Shown in pieces: positions 50,248 through 58,836 of a DNA stretch of 64,000 nucleotides (within the stretch, counting starts at the first letter, position 1; every line of letters begins with the position of its first letter). The DNA is taken from assembly GCA_025699005.1 (NCBI GenBank), contig JAILWI010000003.1, positions 248,001 to 312,000 of the forward strand. The letters run 5' to 3'. The notes beneath the pieces are model-generated. The model searched no databases and was not told the origin of the DNA. It saw only the letters and a list, made by a program, of their open reading frames with translations. This DNA comes from Chloroflexota bacterium (GTDB lineage Bacteria; Chloroflexota; Limnocylindria; QHBO01). The position numbers were made by a program, and so were the translations under genes.

Positions 50248-50696
50248 GGTGCGGCGGTCTCGGGGGCGAAAAAGAGGTCGATCCACTGCTCCAGCATCGG
50301 CTTGGGCGGCTCGGCCGCGGCGGCCAGCTCCTCGGGCAGCGGCTCCTCGGCGCCCGCCGGAATGATGAGCACCTGCTCGCCGGCGGCACCGAGATTCGCG
50401 AGCCGTCGAGCCTCGGCCGAGATGTAGGCGTCGCTCTGGAGGTAGGCCAGCTCGTCACGGAGTCGGTCGTTCTCGGCCTCGACCTGGGCGATCTGGGCCT
50501 CGATCGCGGCCGCTCGCTGGCCGATCTCCCAGTTCGCGTAGACCTGCCGGCCGAACTGGACCGACAGCAGCACGCCGATGATGACGACGACGACCATCCA
50601 GGCGATGCCGCCGCGCGACGCGGGCAGCCGCCAACGCGCGCGGGCGCGAGCGCCCGAGGCAACGGTTGACGGAGCGAACAGATCGAGGCCGGTCAT
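50244..50696 (-). CDS. FtsB/DivIC-like septum formation initiator
   Basis: 150 aa bitopic protein. Basic N-terminus, one membrane helix (GIAWMVVVVIIGVLLSVQFG, about residues 30-49), then a coiled coil (IEAQIAQVEAENDRLRDEL) and a Pro/Glu-rich tail ending in WIDLFFAPETAAP. This matches the FtsB/DivIC family, which links early and late divisome proteins. The start overlaps the nagA stop (ATGA), tying peptidoglycan amino-sugar recycling to a division protein. Confidence 0.85.
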   Translation of the reverse strand: MTGLDLFAPSTVASGARARARWRLPASRGGIAWMVVVVIIGVLLSVQFGRQVYANWEIGQRAAAIEAQIAQVEAENDRLRDELAYLQSDAYISAEARRLANLGAAGEQVLIIPAGAEEPLPEELAAAAEPPKPMLEQWIDLFFAPETAAP

Positions 50697-51868
50697 CGGT
50701 CGAAGAGTCTACCCGAGCGCGTCCACTCTCCACCGATCATCACGGCCTCGACGCGGAGCTCATCGTCCAGGACGACGAGGTCGGCCGCGAGGCCTGCAAC
50801 GAGCGCGCCGACATCCTCATCGATGCCGAGGACCCGGGACGCCGTGGCCGATGCGGCAGTGCTGGCAGCGGCAGCGCCGAGCCCGAGGTCCATGGCGGCA
50901 CGCCGGAACGCGGCGTCCATGGTGAGCGTGCTTCCCGCGAGCGTCGTGGAGCCGGCCAGCCGCGCGACGCCGTCACGGATCTCGATCTCGGCCGGCCCCA
51001 GGCGGTGCCGACCGTCGCCCAGCCCCGTCGCCGGGATCGCATCGGTGACGAGCGCAATCCGCTCCGGGCCCACGGCCGCGAACGCCAGGCGCGACGTGTC
51101 GTCGTGGAGGTGAACGCCGTCGTTGATGAGCTCGCAGCTCGCATCGGCGCGCAGGAGCGCCGTCGTCGCGAGCCCGGGCGCCCGATGGTCGATCGGCGGC
51201 ATCGCGTTGAACAGGTGGGTCACGAGCGTGGCGCCGGCGTCGAACGCCGCGGCAGCCACGTCCCTGCCGGCCTCGCTGTGGCCGAGGGCGACGACCACGC
51301 CGGCGTCGACCGCCCGCCGCACGAGATCGAGCCCTCCGGGCAGCTCGGGGGCCAGGGTGATGACGCGAAGCGTGCCATCCGCCGCCTCGAGCATCCGATC
51401 GAACGTCGACGGATCGGGATCCCGGAGGTGCCGCCGATCGTGCGCGCCGGCGCGCGCCGGGTTGATGAAGGGACCCTCGAGGTGACTCCCGACGATCGTC
51501 CCTGACCCGGCACCGCTCGCGCGCGCGGCATCGCGGACCGCCGCCAGCCCGGCCAGCGTCTCGTCGAGCGATGCGCTGACGAGGCTCGCGAGCGTCCTCG
51601 TCGTTCCGTGCGACGCGTGGAACGCGGCCGCGGCGGCAATCTCGTCCGGATCGGCGGAGAGCATCGACGAGCCGCCGCCGCCGTGCACGTGGAGATCGAC
51701 GAAGCCGGGGACGACCCATCGCCGGGCAAGCTGAACGGCGTCAGCGGCATCCGCGCCCGGCTCACCGGGACCGAGGCCGGCGATGCGTCCTCCGGACGCG
51801 CGCAGCCAGCCGCCGTCGATGACGCCCGCGGGCGCGACGATGCGCGCGTCGGTCAGCAGGACGTCCAT
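50693..51868 (-). CDS. nagA: N-acetylglucosamine-6-phosphate deacetylase
   Basis: 391 aa amidohydrolase. Metal ligands appear as PGFVDLHVHGG (His60, His62), the Glu of VGSHLEGPFINPA, His in ALGHSEAGRD and His in THLFNAMPP. Catalytic Asp is in LVTDAIPATG. It deacetylates GlcNAc6P before NagB. TATCCT lies 7 nt before the ATG, implying a leaderless start. It is divergent from the mrfA-like gene. Confidence 0.93.
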   Translation of the reverse strand: MDVLLTDARIVAPAGVIDGGWLRASGGRIAGLGPGEPGADAADAVQLARRWVVPGFVDLHVHGGGGSSMLSADPDEIAAAAAFHASHGTTRTLASLVSASLDETLAGLAAVRDAARASGAGSGTIVGSHLEGPFINPARAGAHDRRHLRDPDPSTFDRMLEAADGTLRVITLAPELPGGLDLVRRAVDAGVVVALGHSEAGRDVAAAAFDAGATLVTHLFNAMPPIDHRAPGLATTALLRADASCELINDGVHLHDDTSRLAFAAVGPERIALVTDAIPATGLGDGRHRLGPAEIEIRDGVARLAGSTTLAGSTLTMDAAFRRAAMDLGLGAAAASTAASATASRVLGIDEDVGALVAGLAADLVVLDDELRVEAVMIGGEWTRSGRLFDR

Positions 51869-51875
51869 GCCGCGA

Positions 51876-51881
51876 AGGATA
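51876..51881 (-). promoter_or_regulatory. Leaderless promoter -10 for nagA
   Basis: TATCCT on the minus strand, then 7 nt, then the ATG. Confidence 0.45.
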
Positions 51882-51939
51882 CGGGGCCGGTCGCGACAGA
51901 CGAGGTGTCGCGCCGCGCATCCAATGTTTCGAACGCCTG

Positions 51940-51969
51940 TGCTAAGGTGCGCGCTCGAACGGATGTTCG
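51940..51969 (+). promoter_or_regulatory. Extended -10 and perfect LexA/SOS box upstream of the mrfA-like helicase
   Basis: TGCTAAGGT (51940-51948) is an extended -10. CGAAC-GGAT-GTTCG (51956-51969) follows and is identical to the Gram-positive LexA consensus CGAAC-N4-GTTCG. The box covers the predicted start site, an ideal repressor position, 33 bp before the ATG. Confidence 0.7.
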
Positions 51970-52002
51970 GTTTGCGGATGGACGCAGCTGGAGGACTCGC
52001 CG

Positions 52003-54285
52003 ATGTTGACCGCCCCACTCGGAGCCGCGGACGACGCCATCGACGCCCTGCTCGGCGATCCGGCCATCGCGCGGCTCGTCACCGCGCATCGCCAGCTCGA
52101 GCCGCGGCCGCCGCGCCACGCCCCATGGCCGCACGACATCGACCCGCGAGTCGTGGACGCGCTGAAGCGTCGAGGGATCGACGCGCTCTACACGCACCAG
52201 GCGGCCACCTACGCGTCGGTCGCTGCCGGCCGCAACGCGGTCGTCGTGACGCCGACCGCATCGGGCAAGACGCTCTGCTACAACCTGCCGGTCCTCGACG
52301 GCATCGCCGGAGACGAGACGGCCCGAGCCCTCTACCTCTTCCCCACCAAGGCCCTCGCCGCGGATCAGCTCGTGGAGCTCCGCGCGCTCGCCGGCGCGGC
52401 GGAGATCGGCCTGAAGACGCACACCTACGACGGCGATACGCCGGCGAACATCCGATCCGTGGTCCGGGCGGCGGGACAGGTCGTGATCACGAATCCCGAC
52501 ATGCTCCACGCGGCGATCCTTCCCCATCACACGAAGTGGTTCAAGCTCTTCGAGAACCTGCGCTACGTCGTCATCGACGAGCTCCACACGTACCGCGGCC
52601 TGTTCGGCAGCCACGTCGCGAACGTGATCCGGCGCCTCCGACGCATCTGCAACCACTACGGCTCGGACCCGATCTTCATCTGCGCCAGCGCCACGATCGC
52701 CAACCCGCGCGAGCTGGCGGAAGCGGTGCTGGAGGCGCCGGTCGACCTCATCGACGACAACGGGGCGCCGGCCGGCCGCAAGCACATCCTCATCGTCAAC
52801 CCGCCGGTCGCCAACCAGGAGCTCGGCATCCGCGGCTCGGCCCTGCTGACCGGGCAGCACCTCGCCGAGCGGCTCATCGGCGGCGGCGTCCAGACCATCG
52901 CCTTCGCGCGCTCCCGGACCGCGGTCGAGGTTCTCACCAGCTACCTGCGGGAGACGTTCGAGCCGCCGCCAGGCCATCCGCACACGATCCGCGGATATCG
53001 CGGCGGCTACCTGCCCAACGAGCGGCACGAGATCGAGGCCGGCCTGCGTGACGGCCGCGTTCGCGGGGTCGTGGCGACGAACGCGCTCGAGCTCGGCATC
53101 GACATCGGCGGCCTCGACGCCGCCATCAGCATCGGCTACCCCGGGACGATCGCGTCGACATGGCAGCAGATGGGCCGATCCGGACGACGTGCCGGCACGA
53201 GCCTGGCGGCGCTCGTCTGCTCATCGGCGCCCATCGACCAGTTCCTGGCGGCTCACCCCGAATACCTCTTCGACGCCTCTCCGGAGCACGGCCTCGTCAA
53301 CCCGGACAACCTCCACGTCCTGCTCAACCACCTGCGTGCCTCGACCTTCGAGCTGCCGGTGCCCGCCGGCGAGCGCTTCGGGATCGCCGAGACGCCGACC
53401 CTGCTCGACGTGCTCCAGGAGGACGGCTGGATCCGGCGAGCGGACGATGATCGCTACTACTGGAGCCACGAGAACTTCCCCGCCTCGGACTTCAGCCTGC
53501 GCTCCGGGGCCCCGGAGAACGTCGTGATCATCGACACGACCGGGGATCGCCACCGCGTCCTCGGCGAGGTCGACCTGTTCGCCGCACCCCTCCTCGTCCA
53601 CGAGAAGGCGATCTACATCCACCAGGGGATCCAGCACCACGTCGACCGGCTCGACTGGGAGGAGCGCAAGGCGTACGTCACGCGCACCGACGTCGACTAC
53701 TACACCGATGCGGACCTCGGCATCACGCTCAAGGTGCTTGAGGTCCTCGAGGAGGCCGATCCCCCACCGGCCGGCCTCCGCCAGCGGGGCGAGGTGATGG
53801 TCGCGTGGAAGGTGACGATGTTCAAGAAGCTCAAGTACCACACGCACGAGAACGTGGGCTGGGGCTCGATCAGCATCCCCGAGCAGGAGATGCACACGAC
53901 GGCCACGTGGCTCGTGCCACCCGCCGAGCTCGTGAACCGCTACGACCGCGACACGCTCGATGGCGCGCTCATCGGCCTGGCGCGGGTCGCGCGGACCACG
54001 GCGTCGCTCCTCCTCATGTGCGACCCGCGCGACCTCGGCGTGCTGGCGCAGGTTCAGGCGCCGTTCACCGGCCGCCCGACCCTCTACCTCTACGACGCGA
54101 CGCCCGGCGGGGTCGGGCTCACCGAGCGCCTGTTCGGGCTCACGGACGACCTGGTGAGGACATCGCGCCAGGCGGTCGAATCCTGTCCGTGTGCCGATGG
54201 GTGCCCCGCCTGCGTCGGTCCCGCCATCGAGGTCGGGGCGCGCGGCAAGGCCACCGTCGTCGAGCTGCTGGCCGGCATGTCGTGA
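52003..54285 (+). CDS. mrfA: MrfA/YprA-like DEAD/DEAH-box helicase with C-terminal metal-binding domain
   Basis: 760 aa; GGAGGA 7 nt before the ATG. Helicase motifs: Walker A TPTASGKT (83-90), Walker B/motif II VVIDELHTYRG (190-199), motif III ICASATI and motif VI QMGRSGRRAG. The C-terminal DUF1998-type domain ends with CPCADGCPACVG (Cys at about 728, 730, 734, 737), the four-cysteine zinc motif of MrfA. In Bacillus MrfA works with the exonuclease MrfB to repair mitomycin adducts independently of UvrABC. The next gene is an MrfB-like nuclease, making the assignment strong. Confidence 0.9.
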   Translation: MLTAPLGAADDAIDALLGDPAIARLVTAHRQLEPRPPRHAPWPHDIDPRVVDALKRRGIDALYTHQAATYASVAAGRNAVVVTPTASGKTLCYNLPVLDGIAGDETARALYLFPTKALAADQLVELRALAGAAEIGLKTHTYDGDTPANIRSVVRAAGQVVITNPDMLHAAILPHHTKWFKLFENLRYVVIDELHTYRGLFGSHVANVIRRLRRICNHYGSDPIFICASATIANPRELAEAVLEAPVDLIDDNGAPAGRKHILIVNPPVANQELGIRGSALLTGQHLAERLIGGGVQTIAFARSRTAVEVLTSYLRETFEPPPGHPHTIRGYRGGYLPNERHEIEAGLRDGRVRGVVATNALELGIDIGGLDAAISIGYPGTIASTWQQMGRSGRRAGTSLAALVCSSAPIDQFLAAHPEYLFDASPEHGLVNPDNLHVLLNHLRASTFELPVPAGERFGIAETPTLLDVLQEDGWIRRADDDRYYWSHENFPASDFSLRSGAPENVVIIDTTGDRHRVLGEVDLFAAPLLVHEKAIYIHQGIQHHVDRLDWEERKAYVTRTDVDYYTDADLGITLKVLEVLEEADPPPAGLRQRGEVMVAWKVTMFKKLKYHTHENVGWGSISIPEQEMHTTATWLVPPAELVNRYDRDTLDGALIGLARVARTTASLLLMCDPRDLGVLAQVQAPFTGRPTLYLYDATPGGVGLTERLFGLTDDLVRTSRQAVESCPCADGCPACVGPAIEVGARGKATVVELLAGMS

Positions 54286-55547
54286 ACGCGATGCCGCCGA
54301 GCCGCACGCTCGCCGATCGTCTCGAGGCCGTTCGGTCCCGACCCGTCGCGCCGGCGCGGGCCGGAGCCGACGGACCGGATCGCCTGGACCGGCTGGCGCG
54401 ATGGTTCGACGCGCGGACCGATGTCGTGGAGGGCGGTCGCGTGCTCGTCGTCGAACGCTGGGTCGCCGTGCCAGCGGGGACCGCGGAGGCGCTCACTGGC
54501 CGCGCTGCGGCCGCCTACTTCGACACGGAGACGACGGGACTGTCGACCGGCGCGGGAACGGTCATCTTCCTCGCCGGGACGGCCCGGCTCGAGGGCGACC
54601 GCATCCACGCCCGCCAGTATCTCCTCTCCGACTTTCCCCACGAGCCTCCCCTGCTTCGCGCCATCGCCGCGGACCTCGCGTCATCGGAGCGCATCGTCAC
54701 CTACAACGGCCGCACGTTCGACCTGCCGATGCTCGCCGCGCGCCTGACCTTCCACGGCCTCTTCGCCGAACAGGCGTCGCTTCCTGACGCCCACGACGAT
54801 CTCCTGCCCGATGCCCGCCGCCTGTTCCGCCGACCGCTCGGGGGCGCGCGGCTCGCGGATGTGGAGGCCGGGATCCTCGGCGTGCGACGCACGTCGGACT
54901 GCCCGGGGAGCGAGGTGCCGACACGCTACTTCGGCTTTCTTGCCGGTGGCTCGCCCGACATCCTGGCCGAGGTCCTCGACCACAACCTCCAGGACATCGT
55001 GAGCCTGGCCCTGCTCGAGGCTCAGCTGTGCCGCCTCCGCTCCGGCGGATGGCGCGAGGCGCGCGTCCTCGACCCGCGCGGGATGGCGCTCGACCTCCTG
55101 CGCCTCGGCGCGGTCGACGACGCCCTCGAGCTCGTCGAGTCCGCCCAGGCAACCACCGATGACCCCGCCGAGGCGAACGCCCTGCGTCGCGTCGCGGCCC
55201 GCCTCCTGATCGCCCTGGGTCACGTCGATCGGGCCGAGGCGCTGTGGCAGCTGGGAACCCGCCGCGCGTCCGTCGACGCGGCGGCGGCGTGGATCGAGGT
55301 GGCCCGAATCCGTGAGCGGCACCGCGGCGACATCGCCGGCGCGATGGAAGCGACCGCAGCCGCATCGCGGGTCCTGGACATCGCCTTCGCGCTCGGCCGC
55401 GGAGGGTCGATGAGCGAGGTCGGACGCACCCGCATCGCGGTCGAGCGCCGGTTGCGGCGGCTGCGTCGCTGGGTGGCTGCCGCGGAGCGTAGGGCCGAGC
55501 GTGCCCGACGCACAGCGGCACGCACTCCCCGACGGGCGGTCGCCTAG
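54282..55547 (+). CDS. mrfB: MrfB/YprB-like RNase H-fold exonuclease with C-terminal TPR-like region
   Basis: 421 aa with a GTG at 54282 that overlaps the helicase stop (GTGA); ATG at 54291 is an alternative. DEDD exonuclease motifs: AAYFDTETTGLSTG (Asp, Glu), ERIVTYNGRTFDLPML (Asp) and the terminal HNLQDIVSLALL (Asp). The C-terminal 150 residues are Ala/Leu-rich helical repeats (DDALELVESAQATTDD, ALGHVDRAEALWQLG) resembling TPR, as in YprB. Together with MrfA it should incise or resect DNA at crosslinks. Its last 4 bp overlap pfkB on the other strand. Confidence 0.88.
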   Translation: MNAMPPSRTLADRLEAVRSRPVAPARAGADGPDRLDRLARWFDARTDVVEGGRVLVVERWVAVPAGTAEALTGRAAAAYFDTETTGLSTGAGTVIFLAGTARLEGDRIHARQYLLSDFPHEPPLLRAIAADLASSERIVTYNGRTFDLPMLAARLTFHGLFAEQASLPDAHDDLLPDARRLFRRPLGGARLADVEAGILGVRRTSDCPGSEVPTRYFGFLAGGSPDILAEVLDHNLQDIVSLALLEAQLCRLRSGGWREARVLDPRGMALDLLRLGAVDDALELVESAQATTDDPAEANALRRVAARLLIALGHVDRAEALWQLGTRRASVDAAAAWIEVARIRERHRGDIAGAMEATAAASRVLDIAFALGRGGSMSEVGRTRIAVERRLRRLRRWVAAAERRAERARRTAARTPRRAVA

Positions 55548-56383
55548 GCGCGCCGGCGCTCGAAGAGCTCGATGACCGCCTCGGTCCCCGCGCGTGCCGC
55601 ATCCGCCGGGTCGGCACCGCGGGCGAGGTGGATGGCGAACACGACACCGAACGTATCGCCCGCGCCGACGGTGTTCACGCCCGTCACCACCCGGCGTGGA
55701 ACGGCGGCCATGATCTCGGCGGCCGCAGGGTCGTCGAGGAGATACCCCTGCACGCCGAGTGTCAGCACGACGACCGGGCGCGGCCCGAGAGCAGCCCGAA
55801 GCGCCCGGGCCTGGGCGAAGGGGTGGTCGGAATGCTCGGCCAGGTCCTCGGTCGACAGCACGACCGCATCGGCCTCCGAGAAGGACGCCCGCAGCTCGGG
55901 GGCGATGGCGGTGAGCGGAATCTGCTCGACCGGCGCGCCGACCTCGAGGCGGCGAAGCCATCCCTGGACAAGGAAGACGAGGGTCGACGCGCCCAGGCGG
56001 TCGCGGAGGGACTCGATCGTGGCCGCTGGCAGCTCGTCCGCGATCGGCGCGAACAGCGCTACGCGGGGCGCCGACTCCAGCGCGACATCCGGGTCAATCG
56101 GCCCCGCGGCCGCATCGAGGGTCAGCACGCGACGGCCATCGCGATCGGCGTGCCGGTACGTGATCGTCGAGCGTGACGTCTGGTGGAGCACCGGGCCGAG
56201 GGCGGCCAGCGCGGCAAGGCCCTCGCGGGCCTCGGGCTCCTCACCGGCGATCGTGAGGAATGCGGCGTCCGAGCCGGCCGCAACGGCCGCGACCCCCGAG
56301 TGGAGGACCGACCCGCCCGGCGCGGATGTGCCATCCGCGAAGCGGTCGATCGTCAGGCCGCCGACGATCAGGCTCTCGGGCAT
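55544..56383 (-). CDS. PfkB-family carbohydrate kinase
   Basis: 279 aa. C-terminal PfkB signature VNTVGAGDTFGVVFAIHLA with the catalytic Asp in GAGD; the N-terminal signature APGGSVLHSGVAAVAAGS is a PfkB type-1 Gly-Gly motif. Short for a ribokinase (about 300), lacking part of the lid. Sugar or nucleoside substrate unknown. Its start codon lies only 17 nt from that of the divergent 106-aa gene. Confidence 0.85.
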   Translation of the reverse strand: MPESLIVGGLTIDRFADGTSAPGGSVLHSGVAAVAAGSDAAFLTIAGEEPEAREGLAALAALGPVLHQTSRSTITYRHADRDGRRVLTLDAAAGPIDPDVALESAPRVALFAPIADELPAATIESLRDRLGASTLVFLVQGWLRRLEVGAPVEQIPLTAIAPELRASFSEADAVVLSTEDLAEHSDHPFAQARALRAALGPRPVVVLTLGVQGYLLDDPAAAEIMAAVPRRVVTGVNTVGAGDTFGVVFAIHLARGADPADAARAGTEAVIELFERRRA

Positions 56384-56388
56384 CGGTC

Positions 56389-56394
56389 TATCAT
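56389..56394 (+). promoter_or_regulatory. Leaderless promoter -10 for the 106-aa gene
   Basis: TATCAT, then 6 nt, then the ATG at 56401. The complementary strand has GATGAT 6 nt before the pfkB ATG, so the two promoters overlap within 17 bp. Confidence 0.4.
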
Positions 56395-56400
56395 CGGCGC

Positions 56401-56721
56401 ATGCGACTCTTCTTCTATGAGCTCCACGAGGGGGCGACCGACCTCCTGACCGACGCGCTGCTCGTGTCCGAGCGCGACCATACCCCAGACCAGTTCGCGA
56501 CGATGGTCTCCGCGGCGCGCGCCGCGATCCTCGACACGTTCGAGGAGGACACGCTGGTCGAGGCCATCGCGCGGGAGCTCGAGCGCAGCCACGGCTTCAC
56601 CTACATCGGCGACGAGAAGCTGCGCGCCAGCATGAGCGTCGGGATGGAGGACGAGGACACGTTCCTCGTCGAGCAGAGCGACGAGTTCCGGACGATCGTC
56701 GCGGAGATGGAGACCAGCTAG
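56401..56721 (+). CDS. Conserved-looking 106-aa acidic protein, function unknown
   Basis: I do not recognise the family. The protein is soluble, acidic and alpha/beta by eye. FFYELHEGATDLLTDALLVSE at the start and DEFRTIVAEMETS at the end flank a helix-rich middle (FATMVSAARAAILDTFEEDT) and GDEKLRASMSVGMEDEDTFL. No Cys, no membrane segment. Codon use is in line with its neighbours, favouring a real gene. A TATCAT hexamer 6 nt upstream fits leaderless expression. It converges with ychF. Confidence 0.65.
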   Translation: MRLFFYELHEGATDLLTDALLVSERDHTPDQFATMVSAARAAILDTFEEDTLVEAIARELERSHGFTYIGDEKLRASMSVGMEDEDTFLVEQSDEFRTIVAEMETS

Positions 56722-56739
56722 CCGGGCGGGCGCCGACCC

Positions 56740-57834
56740 TCAGCGGGCGACGTTGAAGAGGATCTGCAGGACGTCGCCGTCCTGGACCTCGTAGGCCTTC
56801 CCCTCCTGCCGCAGCAGCCCACGCTTCCGGGCCTCGGCCATCGAGCCGCATTCCAGCAGGTCCTCGTAACCGATCACCTCGGCCCGGATGAAGCCGCGCG
56901 CCAGGTCCGAGTGGATCGCCCCTGCCGCGTCGACGGCGGACGAGCCGATGCGGAGCGTCCAGGCCCGACATTCGTCCTCGCCGGCCGTGAAGAAGCTGAA
57001 CAGGCCCAGCAGCGCGTAGGTCAGGCTGATGACGCGCCCGCGTGACGGCTCGCTGATGCCGAGATCGTCCATGAACAGCCGCGCGTCGTCCTCGGCGAGC
57101 TGGGCGATCTCGGCTTCGATCTTTCCGGCCAGGGCGGCGACGTCGCTCTCGGGCTGGCCGTAGCGCTCCCGTCCCGCGGACTCGAGCGCCGCGGCCTCTC
57201 CGATCCGCCCCTCGTCGATGTTGAGCACCACGAGCACCGGCTTCTGGGTCAGGAAGCGGTAGCCGCGCAGAAGCAGCTCCTCGTCGGCGGTGAGCCCGAA
57301 CGACCGGATCGGCTTGCCGTCGGACAGGTGCGGCTCGATGCGGCCAAGGAGCTCCTGCTCGCGCTGCGCAAGATCACGCTCCGACTGCGAGCCATGGCGC
57401 CCCTGGGTCTTGAGCTTCTCGAGTCGCTTCTCGATCACCGTCAGGTCGGCCACGGTGAACTCGAGGTCCATGTTCTCGACGTCGCGCCATGGATCGGGCG
57501 GCTCCGGGCTCGTCGCGTCCTCGAAGGCTCGCGTCACGTGAAGCAGCGCATCGGCGTTGCGGATCTGGGCCAGCACGTCGGGATTGATCGTCCCCTCGCG
57601 GGCGGCGCCGGCCGGGATGGCGACGTCGACGTACGTGACGTCGGCGTACGTGGTCTTCTTCGGCGCGAACAGGGCGGCCAGGCGGTCGACCCGCTCGTCC
57701 GGCACTTTCACCACGCTGACGTTCGGCGCCGCACGGCCCCCGGAGAAGCCGCCGGTCTCGGCGTGGCCGCCGGTCAGGGCGTTGAAGACGGTCGTCTTGC
57801 CGCTCCCCGGCAGACCGACGATCGTGACCTGCAT
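56740..57834 (-). CDS. ychF: Redox-regulated ATPase YchF (Obg family)
   Basis: 364 aa, the normal length. P-loop GLPGSGKTTVFNAL at residues 7-20; G3/G4 regions IEAEIAQLAEDD and VVLNIDEGRIG (the specificity motif is NIDE rather than NKxD, the YchF hallmark that favours ATP). The C-terminal TGS domain contains TAGEDECRAWTLRIGSSAVDAAG and IHSDLARGFIRAEVI. It binds the ribosome. The gene abuts the upstream dehydrogenase stop (TAGATG). Confidence 0.95.
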   Translation of the reverse strand: MQVTIVGLPGSGKTTVFNALTGGHAETGGFSGGRAAPNVSVVKVPDERVDRLAALFAPKKTTYADVTYVDVAIPAGAAREGTINPDVLAQIRNADALLHVTRAFEDATSPEPPDPWRDVENMDLEFTVADLTVIEKRLEKLKTQGRHGSQSERDLAQREQELLGRIEPHLSDGKPIRSFGLTADEELLLRGYRFLTQKPVLVVLNIDEGRIGEAAALESAGRERYGQPESDVAALAGKIEAEIAQLAEDDARLFMDDLGISEPSRGRVISLTYALLGLFSFFTAGEDECRAWTLRIGSSAVDAAGAIHSDLARGFIRAEVIGYEDLLECGSMAEARKRGLLRQEGKAYEVQDGDVLQILFNVAR

Positions 57835-58836
57835 CTAGTAGCCGGCCTCGAGATCGACGACGTTGCGCATCGGCTGACCAGCGCGGAAGGCACGCAGGTT
57901 CTCCACGAAGAGGTCGACCGTGCGCTCGGCCACGCGGTCCGACGCCCAGCTCGTGTGCGGCGTGATCACGAGGTTCGGCGTGTCGTAGAAGGGCGAGTCG
58001 GGCGGCAGCGGCTCGTCGCTGAACACGTCGAGCACCGCCCCGCCGATCCAGCCCGATGCGAGCGCACGTCGCAGCGCGATCTCGTCGACGAGCCGGCCAC
58101 GCGCGATGTTGATGAGCCACGCGTCCTCGCGCATCTGCGCCAGCTGGTCGGCGCCGATGAGCCCCGCCGTCTCGTCCGTGAGCGGCGCCGCCACCACGAC
58201 GATGTCGCTCATGGCGAGCACGTCACCGAGGCTGTCGAGGCCATGGAGCTCGACGTTCGGCGCATCCTCGGCTCCGCGCTCGGGGTGCCGTCGGGTCGCG
58301 ACGATGCGGCAGCCGAAGGGCCGCAGCAGGCTCGCCAGCTCGGCACCGATGCTGCCGTAGCCGATGATGCCGATCGTGAGCTCGGCGAGCTCCCGCCCGC
58401 GGAGCGGCTGCCACGTCCGCTCGCGCTGCAGCTCGGCGAGCTGTCGGTAGCGGCGCGCGATGACGAGCGACATCATCACCACGTACTCGGCGATCGGGCG
58501 GCTGAACACGCCACGCGCGTTCGTCACCACCAGTCCCCGCTCACGCACGATGGGCGTGGTGACCCGGTCGACGCCGGCCGCGGCGGAGTGGATCCAGCGG
58601 AGACGCGGCGACCGGCCGACCACATGATCGAGCACGCCCGCCGGCACCGAGCCGAGGAGCAGAACCTCGGCCTCGTCGAAAACCGCTTCGTCGGCGTCTC
58701 CATGGATCCGACCGTCGGCCGCGATCCGGGCACACCGCACGCCCTCGACTGCCTCGATCCGGCCGACGAGCTCGCGCGTCAGCGCCGATCCGAGGACGGG
58801 GGTGGCCAGGACGGTGGTGGCAGGCGATCCGCTCAG
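57835..58836 (-). CDS. D-isomer-specific 2-hydroxyacid dehydrogenase
   Basis: 333 aa if translation starts at the CTG at 58836. The N-terminal strand TVLATPVLGS must be included for the fold and no in-frame ATG/GTG/TTG lies between the previous stop and it; a GTG at 58920 inside the neighbour is the only other option. NAD fold LTIGIIGYGSIGAELASLL; catalytic Arg in NIARGRLVDE, Glu in SDEPLPPDSPF and His in ITPHTSW. Substrate unknown. The CTG overlaps the upstream TGA (CTGA), with GAGGG 9 nt before it. Confidence 0.85.
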   Translation of the reverse strand: MSGSPATTVLATPVLGSALTRELVGRIEAVEGVRCARIAADGRIHGDADEAVFDEAEVLLLGSVPAGVLDHVVGRSPRLRWIHSAAAGVDRVTTPIVRERGLVVTNARGVFSRPIAEYVVMMSLVIARRYRQLAELQRERTWQPLRGRELAELTIGIIGYGSIGAELASLLRPFGCRIVATRRHPERGAEDAPNVELHGLDSLGDVLAMSDIVVVAAPLTDETAGLIGADQLAQMREDAWLINIARGRLVDEIALRRALASGWIGGAVLDVFSDEPLPPDSPFYDTPNLVITPHTSWASDRVAERTVDLFVENLRAFRAGQPMRNVVDLEAGY

